Shown here one piece after another: positions 11,702 to 23,481 of a stretch of 64,000 bases of DNA. Origin of the DNA: Triadica sebifera (taxonomy: Eukaryota; Streptophyta; Magnoliopsida; Malpighiales; Euphorbiaceae). Numbering within the stretch: the stretch's first letter is position 1; each line of letters opens with the position of its first letter. The notes beneath the pieces were generated by a model, which did no database searches, was not told where the DNA came from, and worked only from the letters and a program-made list of their open reading frames with translations. The stretch is taken from positions 25,233,501 to 25,297,500 of the forward strand of contig CM042907.1 of assembly GCA_023653625.1 (NCBI GenBank). The letters run 5' to 3'. A program made the position numbers and the translations under genes.

Positions 11702-11824
11702 GTTAAGGAAAACCCACTCAGTATAGCCTTGAAGGAACCAATAGGCAATTAGGTGATCTCTAACCATTGTTTTATTCTCTAAATAATGATTACAACACTT
11801 TTTACAAGGGAAAATGGATTTCAT
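11702..11824 (-). pseudogene. CACTA transposase-associated domain fragment
   Basis: The minus strand reads MKSIFPCKKC, then a gap, then VRDHLIAYWFLQGYTEWVF, then a stop. This is the pattern of the transposase-associated domain (PF13963) at the N-terminus of plant CACTA transposase genes: F-P-C-x-K-C followed by H-L-(x)n-F-x-x-G-Y-x-x-W. Only about 41 residues remain and the transposase catalytic core is not seen. It points toward the CACTA end at 10572, so the gene was internally deleted. Confidence 0.65.
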
Positions 11825-11849
11825 GTCATTGAGCTGTTATTTGAAATGT

Positions 11850-12166
11850 CATATCTAAAAAATTTTCAACTGCACTAATATATATCGGGCTAGATCTAAA
11901 AAATTTTCAACTACACTAATATATATCGGGAAAGAGTCATCCAATCTTTATTTCTAACATCCATGATTTTCAATTACATAATAAAGTGAAATAAGGTTTT
12001 CACATATTTATATCTGTCATTAAAAGAAAGTTCTTGAGGTTTTACAATTACAATTACACATATGTAAATGGAAATCAAGAAAAATGAGTGCTAATTATAA
12101 TATAACACATATGATATAATCATGTCCATGACTAGTCTCACTAAAGGTTGACATATGGTAAAAAGC

Positions 12167-12238
<72 letters not shown>

Positions 12239-13900
12239 TCAACATTTTACATATGACCATATATATTAAATCCTTTACAAAGACATGTTTGCCACTAGAA
12301 TGTGCTTGAAAACTTGAAACAAATGCAAATAATTGAGCTAAATCTAGTAACATGAAGACACTTGTTCAATAAATAGGACAAGTCAGCCTTAATAGGTGAC
12401 TTCACAAAAAAATGCATGCTAATTTGACTCAAAAATTAAACTTGAGGCAAGTTAAATCATAAAGAAAAACAAAATGGAAACTAGATTCATACTTTATCCA
12501 TATATATTTTTACAAAAATCACATCAAAGATAAAGTCTCTTAACCCAAATTACAGAACAAATTAACTAAAACTAATGCTCATCGCTAAAAATAATCTATC
12601 TTTTCATAAAGAAATAAGGTATCTTTCAAAATGATTCATCTGAATTCAGATTTTTATAGATTTATAGACTGAACCTATCCCTATGCAAAGAAAAGGATAT
12701 TTTTCCATATTGATGATAGAGACACTATGCGAATCAATCACGATTTTACAAATTCTGTTGTCTCACAAGTTAGTTATACCCTCCTACGAAAATATTTATT
12801 ACCATGTGCATCAAAATATTAAAAATATCTTTTCATATAGTAATATAAATTTAGTTTACAATACAAATAAATATATGAACATCAAATCCAGAGATTTCCC
12901 CAACAATAATACAAGGTAAATGCTTGACTAAAGAAGAATAAATATTCTTGCATGCATGGAGCCGTATTTTATAGTTTCAGTAACCAAGTTCATTAGCATA
13001 TACATCACAGTTAAGCATACGATTGACATTTCACTGATAAAAAATTAGCCAATGCCAAATGTTCTTATGGACAAAGTGTAAGTTAATTCAATTTCAAGGA
13101 AAAAAAGATTAGTTGTTCTAAATTAGGAATATTTTCCACAATACATATATATACAAATATTTCCCTAACTTAAAGAAAGGGAAGAAATTTGTAAGGAAGC
13201 AACATATGCCACCAATTAGTGATCAAAAACCACAATTGGCTCAATTTTATAGGATTTCCTCTCATATTCAACCATAAATATTAGAAAAAACAATGTCATC
13301 ATGTCTTAACATTTTACAATTTTTTTTATTGACGAAGAATAATATTTTCTAATACACTCCAAAAGCTAGAAAATTCTCCAACTGTTTTTAATTATTCCAT
13401 AAAAAGTTTATGAGAAAAAAAACCTTTTCTCCAAAATTTATTTTTTGAAAAACTTATTCCCTATGAGGTATGAAAAAAGTGTCACCCATGTTCCACTGCT
13501 GCATAAAGGGTATATTCTTCTCATCTACTAATGGAAAGCCTCTGTCCACTAAATTCAGTAAGGTCCCTCACTAATTATCTCACCATCTTGAGGGCATATG
13601 ACATAGATTCTATGCCATTACATCCTTTCTAATTACATCGTTTCAAATTGCCAAGTTGGTTTGTCAATTTAAACCATGCTAGTATAGAATCCATAAAAAT
13701 TATCACTAAAGCTAATAGTTTCAGCAACAAATTCAGAAAAAAAAATATTTGCAAAGAAAAAACAATATATGATAACAATGCAGCAGATAAGGGACTTTGG
13801 GAAAACAACATATGAGAGTTTTATGTATGACAAACTGTAATTCACCAACCAAAAATAAGAACTTGAGAACACAAAATTTTCTCTTCAGCAGGAGAGTTTT
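11850..13900. other. AT-rich interior, no gene recognised
   Basis: I see no supported gene here. The stretch holds a tandem duplication (taaaaaattttcaactncactaatatatatcggg, about 11857-11930) and the (ATA)n microsatellite. Long frames here are simple-sequence artefacts. Confidence 0.5.
12167..12238. repeat. (ATA)n microsatellite
   Basis: About 24 perfect ATA units. On the minus strand it encodes a spurious poly-tyrosine run. Confidence 0.95.
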
Positions 13901-13919
13901 GCACTCTCCAATTCCTACA

Positions 13920-14293
13920 ACAACAAAACAAAGATAGGTAATAAACAAATTGAAAGGAAAATGTGTTTATATATCTCATCTAAAAACAAGCATGCCGTTA
14001 TATATAATTTGGCTAAGTGTTATCCTAATCTATTTAGAAATACAAATATATATAGAATAATGATGTTACAATTGCCCTATCCCTACGCTAATTGATGAAT
14101 TATAGCTTGATCCATAATTTGTTCTATCACATCAAGATATTGATCACCTTAGTTAATTTTCTTTCTTTTAACACTCCCCCTTAAATTGGAATGTGACTAT
14201 CTATGACACTCAACTTGTTGAGATGTGTATGAAATGTTGGTGACTGCAATGACTTTGTAAATCTATCTACTATCTGATTTCTTGTTTACACAT
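13920..14293 (-). mobile_element. Copia 3' end fragment (RNase H tail, polypurine tract, LTR)
   Basis: Read on the minus strand, 14293-14185 gives the end of a copia RNase H domain (DRFTKSLQSPTFHTHLNKL). It is followed by the purine tract taagggggag (complement of 14174-14183) and an LTR beginning TGTTAA at 14173 that runs to about 13920. The element is truncated upstream at 14293, where it abuts a Ty3 fragment in the opposite orientation. The left LTR boundary is uncertain. Confidence 0.7.
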
Positions 14294-15104
14294 AGACTGA
14301 TGGGCAGTTAGAACGGATCATACAATTATTGGAAGATATGTTGAAAAGTTGTGTAATTGAGTTCAAATATAGCTTAGATAAGTATCTTTCATTAATGGAG
14401 TTTGCATATAATAACTGTTGCCAAACAAATATTGGAATGGCACCATACGAGTCCTTATATGGGAAAAAATATAGAACACCTCTTTGTTGGATGAAACTTA
14501 GTTAAAAAAAACTAGTGGGATTAGAATTGGTTCAATAAATGGAGGAAAAAGTAAGAGTAATAAAAGATAGACTAAAAGTAGCAACTAATAAATAGAAGTC
14601 TTATGGAAATTTGAAGAGGAAAGACAAAGAATATGTTGTTGGTGATGAGTTATTTTTGAAAGTCTCCGCTTAAAAGAATGTTCTCAGATTTGGCAGGAAA
14701 GGAAAGTTAAGTCCCAGATTTATTAGTCCATATGAAGTGCTTGAGCGTGTGGGTCCAGTGAGATATAAATAGACTTTACCTCCAGAATTGGAAATCCACA
14801 ATGTATTTCACATCTCGATGCTAAGAAGATATCAGTATGATCCATCACATATATTACAAATGGAATCCACAAAAGTGCAACCGAATCTAACCTATTAGGA
14901 AGAACTAGTGGCAATTTTAGATAAGGAAGTTAAAAGAAGTGCATAACAAAAAGGTACCACTAATAAAAGTCCTATAGGGCAACCATTCAACGAAAGAAGC
15001 CATTTGGGACAGTGGAAAAATAATGAAGCCTCAATATCCTTAATTATTTAGCATTAATTAATCAAGAAAATTTTGAGAATAAATTTTTTTAAGGTAGAAA
15101 GACT
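14294..15104 (+). pseudogene. Ty3 (chromovirus-like) integrase C-terminal remnant
   Basis: The frame starts abruptly with TDGQLERIIQLLEDMLKSC and continues with LMEFAYNNCCQTNIGMAPYE. These are the hallmark end of the Ty3/Gypsy integrase core (T-D-G-Q-x-E-R; A-Y-N-x-x-x-x-x-x-x-G-M-x-P-Y). Further on, a diverged tail contains PPELEIHNVFHISMLRRY, typical of the integrase C-terminal domain of plant Ty3 elements. Several stops and shifts break it. Gag, protease and RT are absent, deleted or replaced by the CACTA and copia pieces to the left. A degraded purine tract (aaggtagaaagact) precedes the LTR at 15105. Confidence 0.85.
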
Positions 15105-16833
15105 TGTAATGCTCGGTCATCTAGACATTGATCATGCATGCCCGAGTCAGGCACATAGATCGATCAGAGTCTAAATTTGAGTTCACAGAAAAATGAAAAT
15201 ATTTTAGGGAGATTTATTTAAGGCATTATTAATTAGGAATTGAAAAGTTTAGTGCTAAAATTGGAAAAAATAAAATAAAATCACTTTATGGACTAAATTG
15301 GGATTTATGGAATTATTTGGGGTCATTTTGTAAAAATAGAAAATTGGGGGCTAAAAGAGGAATTATTCAAAGATTAAAAATAATTATGATTAATTAATTA
15401 GATGGACCAATAGGAGAAGAGATTAAGAAGTAGTAGGGCCTACAAAAATCTAATTAATTAGAAAAGTCAAAAGGAACCTAGAATTTTCTACATAATGGGG
15501 CATAAAAATCAACATAAAACTTTTCTCATTCTCATCCTTATTTGGCCATCCACTCTCTCATTCTCCACCATTTTTGCTCCAAATAAAGTTAGGGAAAGAA
15601 AGAAAAAAATAATCCAAGAGAGAGAAAACCTAAGAAAATGAAAGAAAATCACTTAAAAGGATAAAAGAAAGAAAGAGAAAGAAAGAAAGAAAAGGGAGAA
15701 AATTTCTTAAGGTGAGTTTTCTTCTTCAACTTAACATTAATTGAGATTTAAGTTGATGTTAATTAATGTTAGAAATGAGAAATTATAGTTGATTGAAGGA
15801 TTAAATGAGTTAGGGTTATTAGGGTTTGGAAATTAGAGTAATTTGGGGAAAAAGAGAAATAATATTCTAATTAGTAATAATAAATATTCTATGATCTAGA
15901 ACTTCAGAAATAATCAGTAGAAGTGAGGAAAAATGGGCTGCCTAGGTGATGGTAGAGTGGAAACAAAAAAAAATAATTAGATGAAGGATAAATTATTTGA
16001 TCAATATTCGAATGTTTTACGGCAAACTAAAGACAAGGGTGGAAACAAGCTTGAGAAAGGAAAAGAAAAGAAAACAAAAAAGAAAAAAACCTAGTAAGGG
16101 AAGAAGAGACTAATAAGATATGTGCTTGTATGGAAAAAACTTAATATATTGATTTAATTATTTTATTTGTAGTTGCATGATTAAATGAATAGTTGCGTTG
16201 ATTTTATTGTTTTTCTAGAAATTTACATGAAACAGTCTATATATAAAATTCAATAACTTAGGTTCCTAAACATAAATTTGTGTGTTCTTTACTAGGTTTG
16301 AAACATAGGAAATATGGCTAAAACTTTCATATGAAACCTGACTTTGATGGTAACTATTTTTAAATTGGTCATGAATATTAGACCTGAAATCTATCTTGAA
16401 ATTTTGGGCAGAATTTTTACTAAATAATCAGTATTTAAATAGTTATAACTTCTGCTATATAACTCAGAATTAAGTTATAAAAATTGGAAATTAAAGCTAA
16501 GATATTGAGATACAAATCTCTAGCAGGTCGCTTAATCTAATTTAGATAGAATCAAGTATAGAATTGAGAACCAAAACTAAGTATGAAAACTATCAAGTGC
16601 AGGGTAGATTGTGAACTTGGAAATTTATTATGTAAACTAAGTAAGACCTTATGATATAATGTGAATGGTATTTACATGAGTAATTATAGATTCAAATGAG
16701 TCATTAGGCCCATAACATTTATGAATAAATAAAACTATGAGCTAATAATTGGATAATGTGTGTTATATGACAAGAATATAAAATAACACTAAGAACTAAA
16801 GTATGAAATTACAATAATGGAACAAAATAAAAA
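15105..16833 (+). repeat. Ty3 element, 3' LTR (3'-truncated)
   Basis: It begins TGTAATGCTCGG right after the decayed purine tract, as chromovirus-type LTRs do. From 16007 it repeats 9232-9950 in direct orientation. It ends at about 16833, where the coding remnant of copia-B starts, so the LTR 3' end is missing. It carries a purine-rich run (15590-15700) and no gene. Confidence 0.65.
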
Positions 16834-18690
16834 GGTCATTCGTAGCAGAGATATGATTTTTGATGAAAGGGTAATGTATAAGGACATGCATAAAACAATC
16901 ACTAACAACTCAGAATAGAATTTGTTAGTATTTGCAGAGACAGATGATGTCCCAGATAGTTCCGTGATGGAACCAATTGTAGCAAGTCCTCAGCTAGAGA
17001 AACTTATTGGGCCAAACAGTGCTCATCAATCTGACACACCACAGCCTTCTACTTTATCTCCTGTATTAAGAAGGTGTTCTCGGCCTCATGTGCCTAACAT
17101 GAGATATATGAACTATCTCATATTGACTGATGGAGCGGAGCCTGAATGTTATGATGAAGCTTGTCAGACTGGAGATGTTAGTAAGTGGGAGCTTGCCATG
17201 AAAGACGAGATGAAGTCTCTGATCTCCTACCAAATATGGGAACTAGTTAAGTTCTCCATGGGGAAGAAAGCACTTCATAACAAATGGGTATACCGGGTAA
17301 AAGAGGAGCATGATAGTTGTAAGAGATACAAAGTCTGACTAGTTATCAAAGGATTCCAATAAAAGGAATGAGTTGACTACACCGACATTTTTGCTCCCGT
17401 TGTGAAGCTCAATACTATCAGAATAGTATTGAGCATTGTGGCTATTGAAGATCTATATCTTGAACAGTTGGACTTGAAAATCACATTTTTTCATGAAGAC
17501 TTAGGTGAGGAGATATGCATGCGCCAACTATAAGGTTTCTCAGAAAAAGGGAAGGAGAACATGGTGTGGAGCCTTAAGAAGAGTTTGTATGGCCTGAAAC
17601 AAGCTCCAAGACAATAGTACAAAAAGTTTGATGGCTTCATGCATAAGAAAGATTTCTAGAAGTGCAATGTCAACCACTGTTGCTACTTCAAGAGATATAA
17701 ATCCAGTTAAATCATTTTACAACTTTATGTTAATGATATGTTAGTAGCAGGTTCAAATATGGATGATATTTGAAAGTTGAAGCAGCAATTATTAAAAGAG
17801 TTTAACATGAAAGACTTGAGTCTAACCAAGAATATTCTTGGAATGAAAATCACAAGAGATAAGTAGAAAAGGTTCTTGCAGTTATCTCAAGTAGAGTGCA
17901 TCAACCGTATTTTGCAGAGATTCAACATGGGCAATACTAAGCCAGTTACCACACCATTGGCCAGCCACTTTCACCTATCCAAGAATTAGTCCCCTTAAAT
18001 GGAGGAAGAGAGAGAATTCATAGCTAAGGTTCCTTATGTCTCATCTATTGGGAGTTTGATGTACGCTATGGTCTATACGAGACTAAAAATTAGCTATGCA
18101 GTGGGAGTTGTTAGCATATTTATGTCAAATCTAGGGAAAGCTCATTGGGAAGCAGTCAAGTGGATTTTGAGATATCTATGAGGCACCACAGAGAAGTCTT
18201 TGTACTTTGGTAAAGGAGAGTTAAAAGTACAAGGCTACGTAGATGCATACTTTGGAGGTGAAGTTGATCACCAAAAAAGCACCACCAGTTATATATTCAC
18301 TGTTGGAACTTCAACTATTAGTTGAATGTCACAAATACAGAAGATTGACACTTTATCCACTACAGAGGCTGAGTATGTAGCAGTAACTGAAGCTAGTAAA
18401 GAGATGATATGAATTCGAGGTTTGTTAACTGAGTTAGGATTCAAACAAGAAAAGAATATTTTGCATAGTGATGGTTAGAGTGCAATACACTTGGAGAAAA
18501 ATTCAGCATTTCATTCCAGAATCAAGAACATTGGATTTTGTTACCACTTCATCATATCTTTATTGGAAGATGATGCATTATTACTGGAAAAAAATCCAAG
18601 GAAGTAAGAATTCAGTAGATATATTGACAAAGGCAGTGACTACTGACAAACTGAATTTATGTTCAATTTCAGTTGGTCTGCTAGAGTAAC
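16834..18690 (+). pseudogene. copia-B integrase end, RT and RNase H remnant
   Basis: It starts abruptly within the integrase C-terminal region (VIRSRDMIFDE). It continues through an intact-looking stretch at 16922-17338 (KWELAMKDEMKSL, NKWVYRVKEE) into RT and RNase H with about a dozen in-frame stops. The RT active site reads YVND (17726-17737), so the first catalytic Asp is lost. The end resembles TNT1/Tork-type copia (DILTKAVTTDKLNLC). Gag, protease and the catalytic part of integrase are missing. The element continues into a purine tract and an LTR at 18760. Confidence 0.9.
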
Positions 18691-18759
18691 GAGACCAGAA
18701 AGACTGCTGCATTGATCGAGGTGTGAAGACAGATTGAAATTAATCTTTAAGTGGGAGAT

Positions 18760-18810
18760 TGTTGGTCAAACTACACATGCACCAAAAAGTGCAATAAAAA
18801 TGGACGGTAG
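18760..18810 (+). repeat. copia-B 3' LTR, first piece
   Basis: TGTTGGTCAAAC starts directly after the purine tract aagtgggagat (18749-18759). After 51 bp it is interrupted by copia-C; the rest lies at 25105-25591, giving about 538 bp in all. Confidence 0.8.
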
Positions 18811-19236
18811 TGTTGAGAAAAAATTTAGAATACACAACTCTAAATTAGATATCTCACAGAAGAAATTCACTCAAAATTTGGAGACATTACAAAAACTTCA
18901 CTAAACTAGAAATATTACAAAAAAGCTCTTAACTCTCACAAACACTCAAGACTTGTAGTCTTCCCTCTTAAATGGTTTAAACCTTGGAAGTGTGCCTATT
19001 TATAGGCTCAAAATTTAATCCACACCATACATTTGTTCAAATTTTCACCATACATTTGGTGGAAATTTTGGTATGGTAGGTATACCTAATATGGACTTAA
19101 TTTTTTAACAAATTAGGTGAAGATGGGTGTAACTAATATTTGCGTAATTTTTCAACACAATAAACTTCATTTTTCAACAAATTGGTGGTGGGTGTACCTA
19201 ATATTTGAACAAATTATTTGACATTGATTCTTAACA
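18811..19236 (-). repeat. copia-C 3' LTR
   Basis: A 426-bp TG...CA repeat matching 23482-25104 once the hAT element is removed. It carries a short duplication (accatacatttg...) that the other copy lacks. A TATA-like tataaatag lies on the minus strand near 19000. Confidence 0.9.
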
Positions 19237-19281
19237 CTCCTCCTCAATGTCAACTCTCATTCTCTATACTATGTCGAGCTG

Positions 19282-22200
19282 TCAATGAAACATTTTGAGC
19301 TTGCCTGTACCTAGACCTTTTGTGAGCAAGTACGCAACTTGATCATCCGTCTTGATCTGTCTCATCTCAATTTCTTCTTGCAGAACTTTTTCTCTGATAA
19401 AATGATAGTGCACTTCAACATGCTTAGTTCTTGCATGAAAAACTTGATTCTTTGCTAAACGAATTGTTGATTGATTGTCACAGTACAATGGAACTGCATA
19501 ATCTATTTATTGATGTAGATTATATATTAGTTGTATCAACCATGTACTCTCTTGAGCTGCCATTCTCGCTGCTCGATACTCAGCTTCAGTGGTTGATAAT
19601 GATACTGTTGGCTGTCTCTTGCTACACCAAGAAATTATTTCAGAACCAAGCTTAAACATGTATCCAGTTGTTGATTTTTTTGTGTCATGATCTCCTGCAT
19701 AGTCAGCATCGCAATAACCAATTAACTTGCAGTCTTTACCTTTCTTGTACAAAAAACCATAGTCAATTGTACTCTTTACATATCTCAGTATTCGTTGAAC
19801 TGCTTTTAAATGAGACTTCTTTGGATTTTGCATGTACCGACTCATCACGCCAACTCCATAAGAAATATCAGGACGAGTCAAGGTTAAGTAAATCAGACTC
19901 CCTACCAATTGTCGATACATTGTCGCATCTTCCAAATCTTTTCCTTCATATGCACACATTTTAGCATTTGGTTCCATCGGTGTCGAAATTGTCTTGAATT
20001 CGAGCATTCCGAACCTCTTCAACAAATCTTTAGAATATTTTTGTTGACAAATAAATATTCCTTTTTGTGCGTGATCAACCTCTAAACCAAGAAAGTGCTT
20101 GAGTTGTCCAAGTTCTTTCATCTGGAAACGAATTGATAAATTTTCTTCCGTCTGAAGAATTTATGGCTAATCATCATCGGTTATGATTAAGTCATAATAG
20201 CTATCTTTCCTTCATTAGCTTTGAAAAACAAGCTGGAATCTGTAGGTGTTATTGAATAACCACTTTGTGTTAGAAATTCAGCAATCTTACCATACCACGC
20301 TCTGGGTGGTTGTTTCAATCTATAGAGTGCTTTCCGAAGCTTACACACATATTCGGGATAATATTGGCTCTATTGGTTGGATCATGTAGATTTTCCGATC
20401 CAACTCTCCATGAAGAAAAACATTCTTCACATCCATCTGCCACAAATTCCAATCTTTGTTGGCTGCAAGTGCAAGTAGAACCCGTACTGTTGTAAGTTTC
20501 ACCACTGGACTAAATGTTTCATCATAATCTAGTTCATACTGTTGAGAGAAACCACGAGCTACCAATCGTGCCTTGTACCTCTCGATTGACCCATCCAGAT
20601 GACACTTTATCTTGTAAACCCACTTACAGGATATGGGTTTCACATCTTTTGACTTTGACACCAGATCCCAAGTTTGATTTTGCTCAAGTGCATCAATCTT
20701 TTCTTTTATAGCTGTCATCCATTCAGAACCCTGCGATGCTTCTTCAAATGTCTCAAGTTCTATTATAGTGTCTTCTGCGACTATGGCTGCATTGGCATAT
20801 TTGGGATTTGGCCTTCTTGTTCTTATTGAGCTTCGAAGTTGAGATTGCAGAGTTGATTCTTCAGTTTCATTGGGCTCACCTTCATCATTTGGTTGTTGAT
20901 ACATGCCAGTCTGCCAAGGACTCTGAGTCACTCTTTGTTCGACATCATCGCTGTTTTGATCTCCTGATTCATTCGAACTTGGTTGAAGTTGAACAATATG
21001 CTCCTCCATCTTTTGTTGTAGTTTGTCTCCAAATTCTCTAGAGTCTGGCAACACCTCATTCTCTGAAGACCACTAAGAAGAGGCTTCATCGAACACCACA
21101 TCTCATGAAGTATAGTATCTTTCACTCGTTGGATCACAACATTTCCACCCCTTTCTTTGGCTGTCGTATCCCACAAAGATACATTTAACAGCTTTTCTTG
21201 TCACACTTGCTTCGTAGATGATTAGGAACAAATACATAACATACACAGCCAAATACTCGAAAGTAGCTAACTGTAGGTTTTATGTTCCATAGTTTCTCAA
21301 AGGGAGAAACAAATTATAACCTTGGTTGAGAAAGTCTGTTAATCACAAAGGCTCCAGTCCTCATTGCTTCAGCCCAAAACCTTCCCGGTACATTCTTTGC
21401 ATGTAGCATACTTCGATAGACTTCTGTAAGATGTCAGTTCTTTCTCTCAGCTACACTATTTTGTTGCGGTGTGTTGGCACAAGTGTATTGATGACATATT
21501 CCACTTTGCCTTAGGTATTAAGAGAACTCACTTGAGCTATATTCTCCCCCGTTGTCTGTGCGTAAGCAACGGATCTTCTTTCTCACTTCTCATTCGACTG
21601 ACTATCTGAACTCTTTAAATTTTGAGAATGTGTCAGATTTTTCTTTCATAAAGAAAACCCACCAATTGACGATTGTTTAATTGGTCCAAATACATCAGAG
21701 TGAACTAACTCTAATGATTCTTTTGCTCTAAACTTTGATTCCTTGTATGACAGTTGATGTGCTTTACCATATTGACATCCCGCACAAATTGTGTCTATTC
21801 GTACGTCAAGTTGAGGAAGCCCCTTAAGCATCGACTTCTTCATCATCACACTTAGCTTGGAATAGCTAACGTGACATAACCGCATGTGTCATAGATTTGA
21901 TGTCTCATTTTTCCTCATCCAATATACATATGCAGATTCTGCTGACATCACGTAGACAGACTCCAATCGTCGCCCCTCCATTGTTGGTGTTTCTGAGATT
22001 TTTAGGTCATGATACCTTCACATCTTGAGGACCGAACAAGACATAATGGCTTGATGATGTCAATTGAGCCACAAACAATAAATTTTTCTTCATTCCTGGG
22101 ACATGGTAAACATCTTAAAGTGACACCTGGTTAGAATTATATCGAGGTGTAACTATCGTCTTACCGATATGAGCTATCGGTAACTTTGAGTTATCGGCTG

Positions 22201-23238
22201 TCACTACCACACGACCTCCTTTATACTCAAACAAGTTTTGCAACTTTTTTTTGTCACCCGTCATATGATTTTAGCAACCGGAATCTATGATCCAGTCATT
22301 TTTGTAGTCAATATGTTCTGATGTTGTTACCGTGAGAGCTAATTCTTCTTCCTTCATAGCGAATAATGCTTCGGCATCCCAACCATCTTCGCTATTCTCC
22401 TTAGAATTGGAAGTAGTAGTGTTACTTTCAATAGATTTTTTCTTGGTCCAACAATCTTTCGCCATGTGACCCATCTTTCCGCAGTTGTAACACTTTCCAT
22501 CGAACTTTTCGCTATTACTGCGATTCTTTAAAGCTCCCCCTAGACGAGAGTCTCCCTTGTCATTATTCTTTTTAGATCCACTGCCAATATACCGCTTGAA
22601 AGTGTCTTTGCTTTTGCTGGTAAAGAGTGTTTACTCCTCACCCTTCAACGAGACTCCTCCCATTTGCTTAGTCATAGCTTCCTGACTTGTAAGAAATTTT
22701 CAAACTCAACAAGTGATGGTTGTGTCGGCCACCCCTGTACAGCAGCAATGAACCCGCGGTATTCGGGTCTCAAACCATGGATAATTATTCTTTTTATCCT
22801 GGTTTCTCCAATATGAGATGTTGGATCTAGCTCTGAAATTTCACGGCATATTGCTTTCACCTTGTGAAAATATTGGGCAATCGTCATATCACGTTGCATC
22901 ATTAATAGCAAATCATTCTCGAGAAGTTGCAGTCTTGTATCATTCTTCTTTGAGAAGAGTGTAACAAAAGTGTCTCATGCTTCCTTTGGTGTTTTGGCAT
23001 CTCGAATGTGCTCCAACATTTCTTCTTCAATTGTGGTTTTTAAAGCAAATATCGTTTTTCTTGCTTTAATCTTCCACTTTTGCAAGGCATCTTCTGTTGT
23101 TGGTTGTGTAACTTCACTACCATAGACAGTCTCCCAAAGGTCTTGACCTTCTAGGTAAGACTTCATACATGTTGCCCATGTGTTGTAGTTTTTGTTGTTG
23201 AGTTTCTTGATTCCTCCGACTACTTGAAGGTCACTCAT
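19282..23238 (-). pseudogene. copia-C gag-pol polyprotein, heavily mutated
   Basis: The start at 23238 (MSDLQVVGGIKKL) is typical of copia gag. The first break is a TGA near 22975 where gag has a Trp codon. Then come: a zinc knuckle CYNCGKMGHMAKDC (about 22448-22490); protease IIDSGC followed by a stop; integrase pieces (21646-21885, HSDVFGPI); an RT half at 20341-21054; RT and RNase H at 19507-20121; and an RNase H end at 19282-19488. The RT active-site region between the two halves reads YYDLIITDDD, so one of the catalytic residues has been deleted. Multiple stops and frameshifts make it non-functional. Confidence 0.92.
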
Positions 23239-23481
23239 CGTGTTGATATGATTTTGACTATACTAAACAAGCTTGATAAACAAATTTTAAGTATGCCAAA
23301 CTTCTCACGACTCAAGATAGTTCTACTAAGAACGATATCTGATCGTCCCTCTCTAATACCAATCTTTAAGAGTGAATAATAATTTAACTTATTTTCTGAT
23401 GTAGAGGATCCACTTATTAGTGGCAACCACAAAGCATACGATAAGTAAATATTAACACTCAAGTTAAGCTCTGATACCAAT

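Noticed and set aside
12141..12353. Minus-strand frame with a long poly-Tyr run
   Set aside because: It is the translation of the (ATA)n microsatellite, not a gene.
16922..17338. 138-codon frame as an independent gene
   Set aside because: It is the least damaged part of the copia-B pol remnant, continuous with RT motifs downstream.
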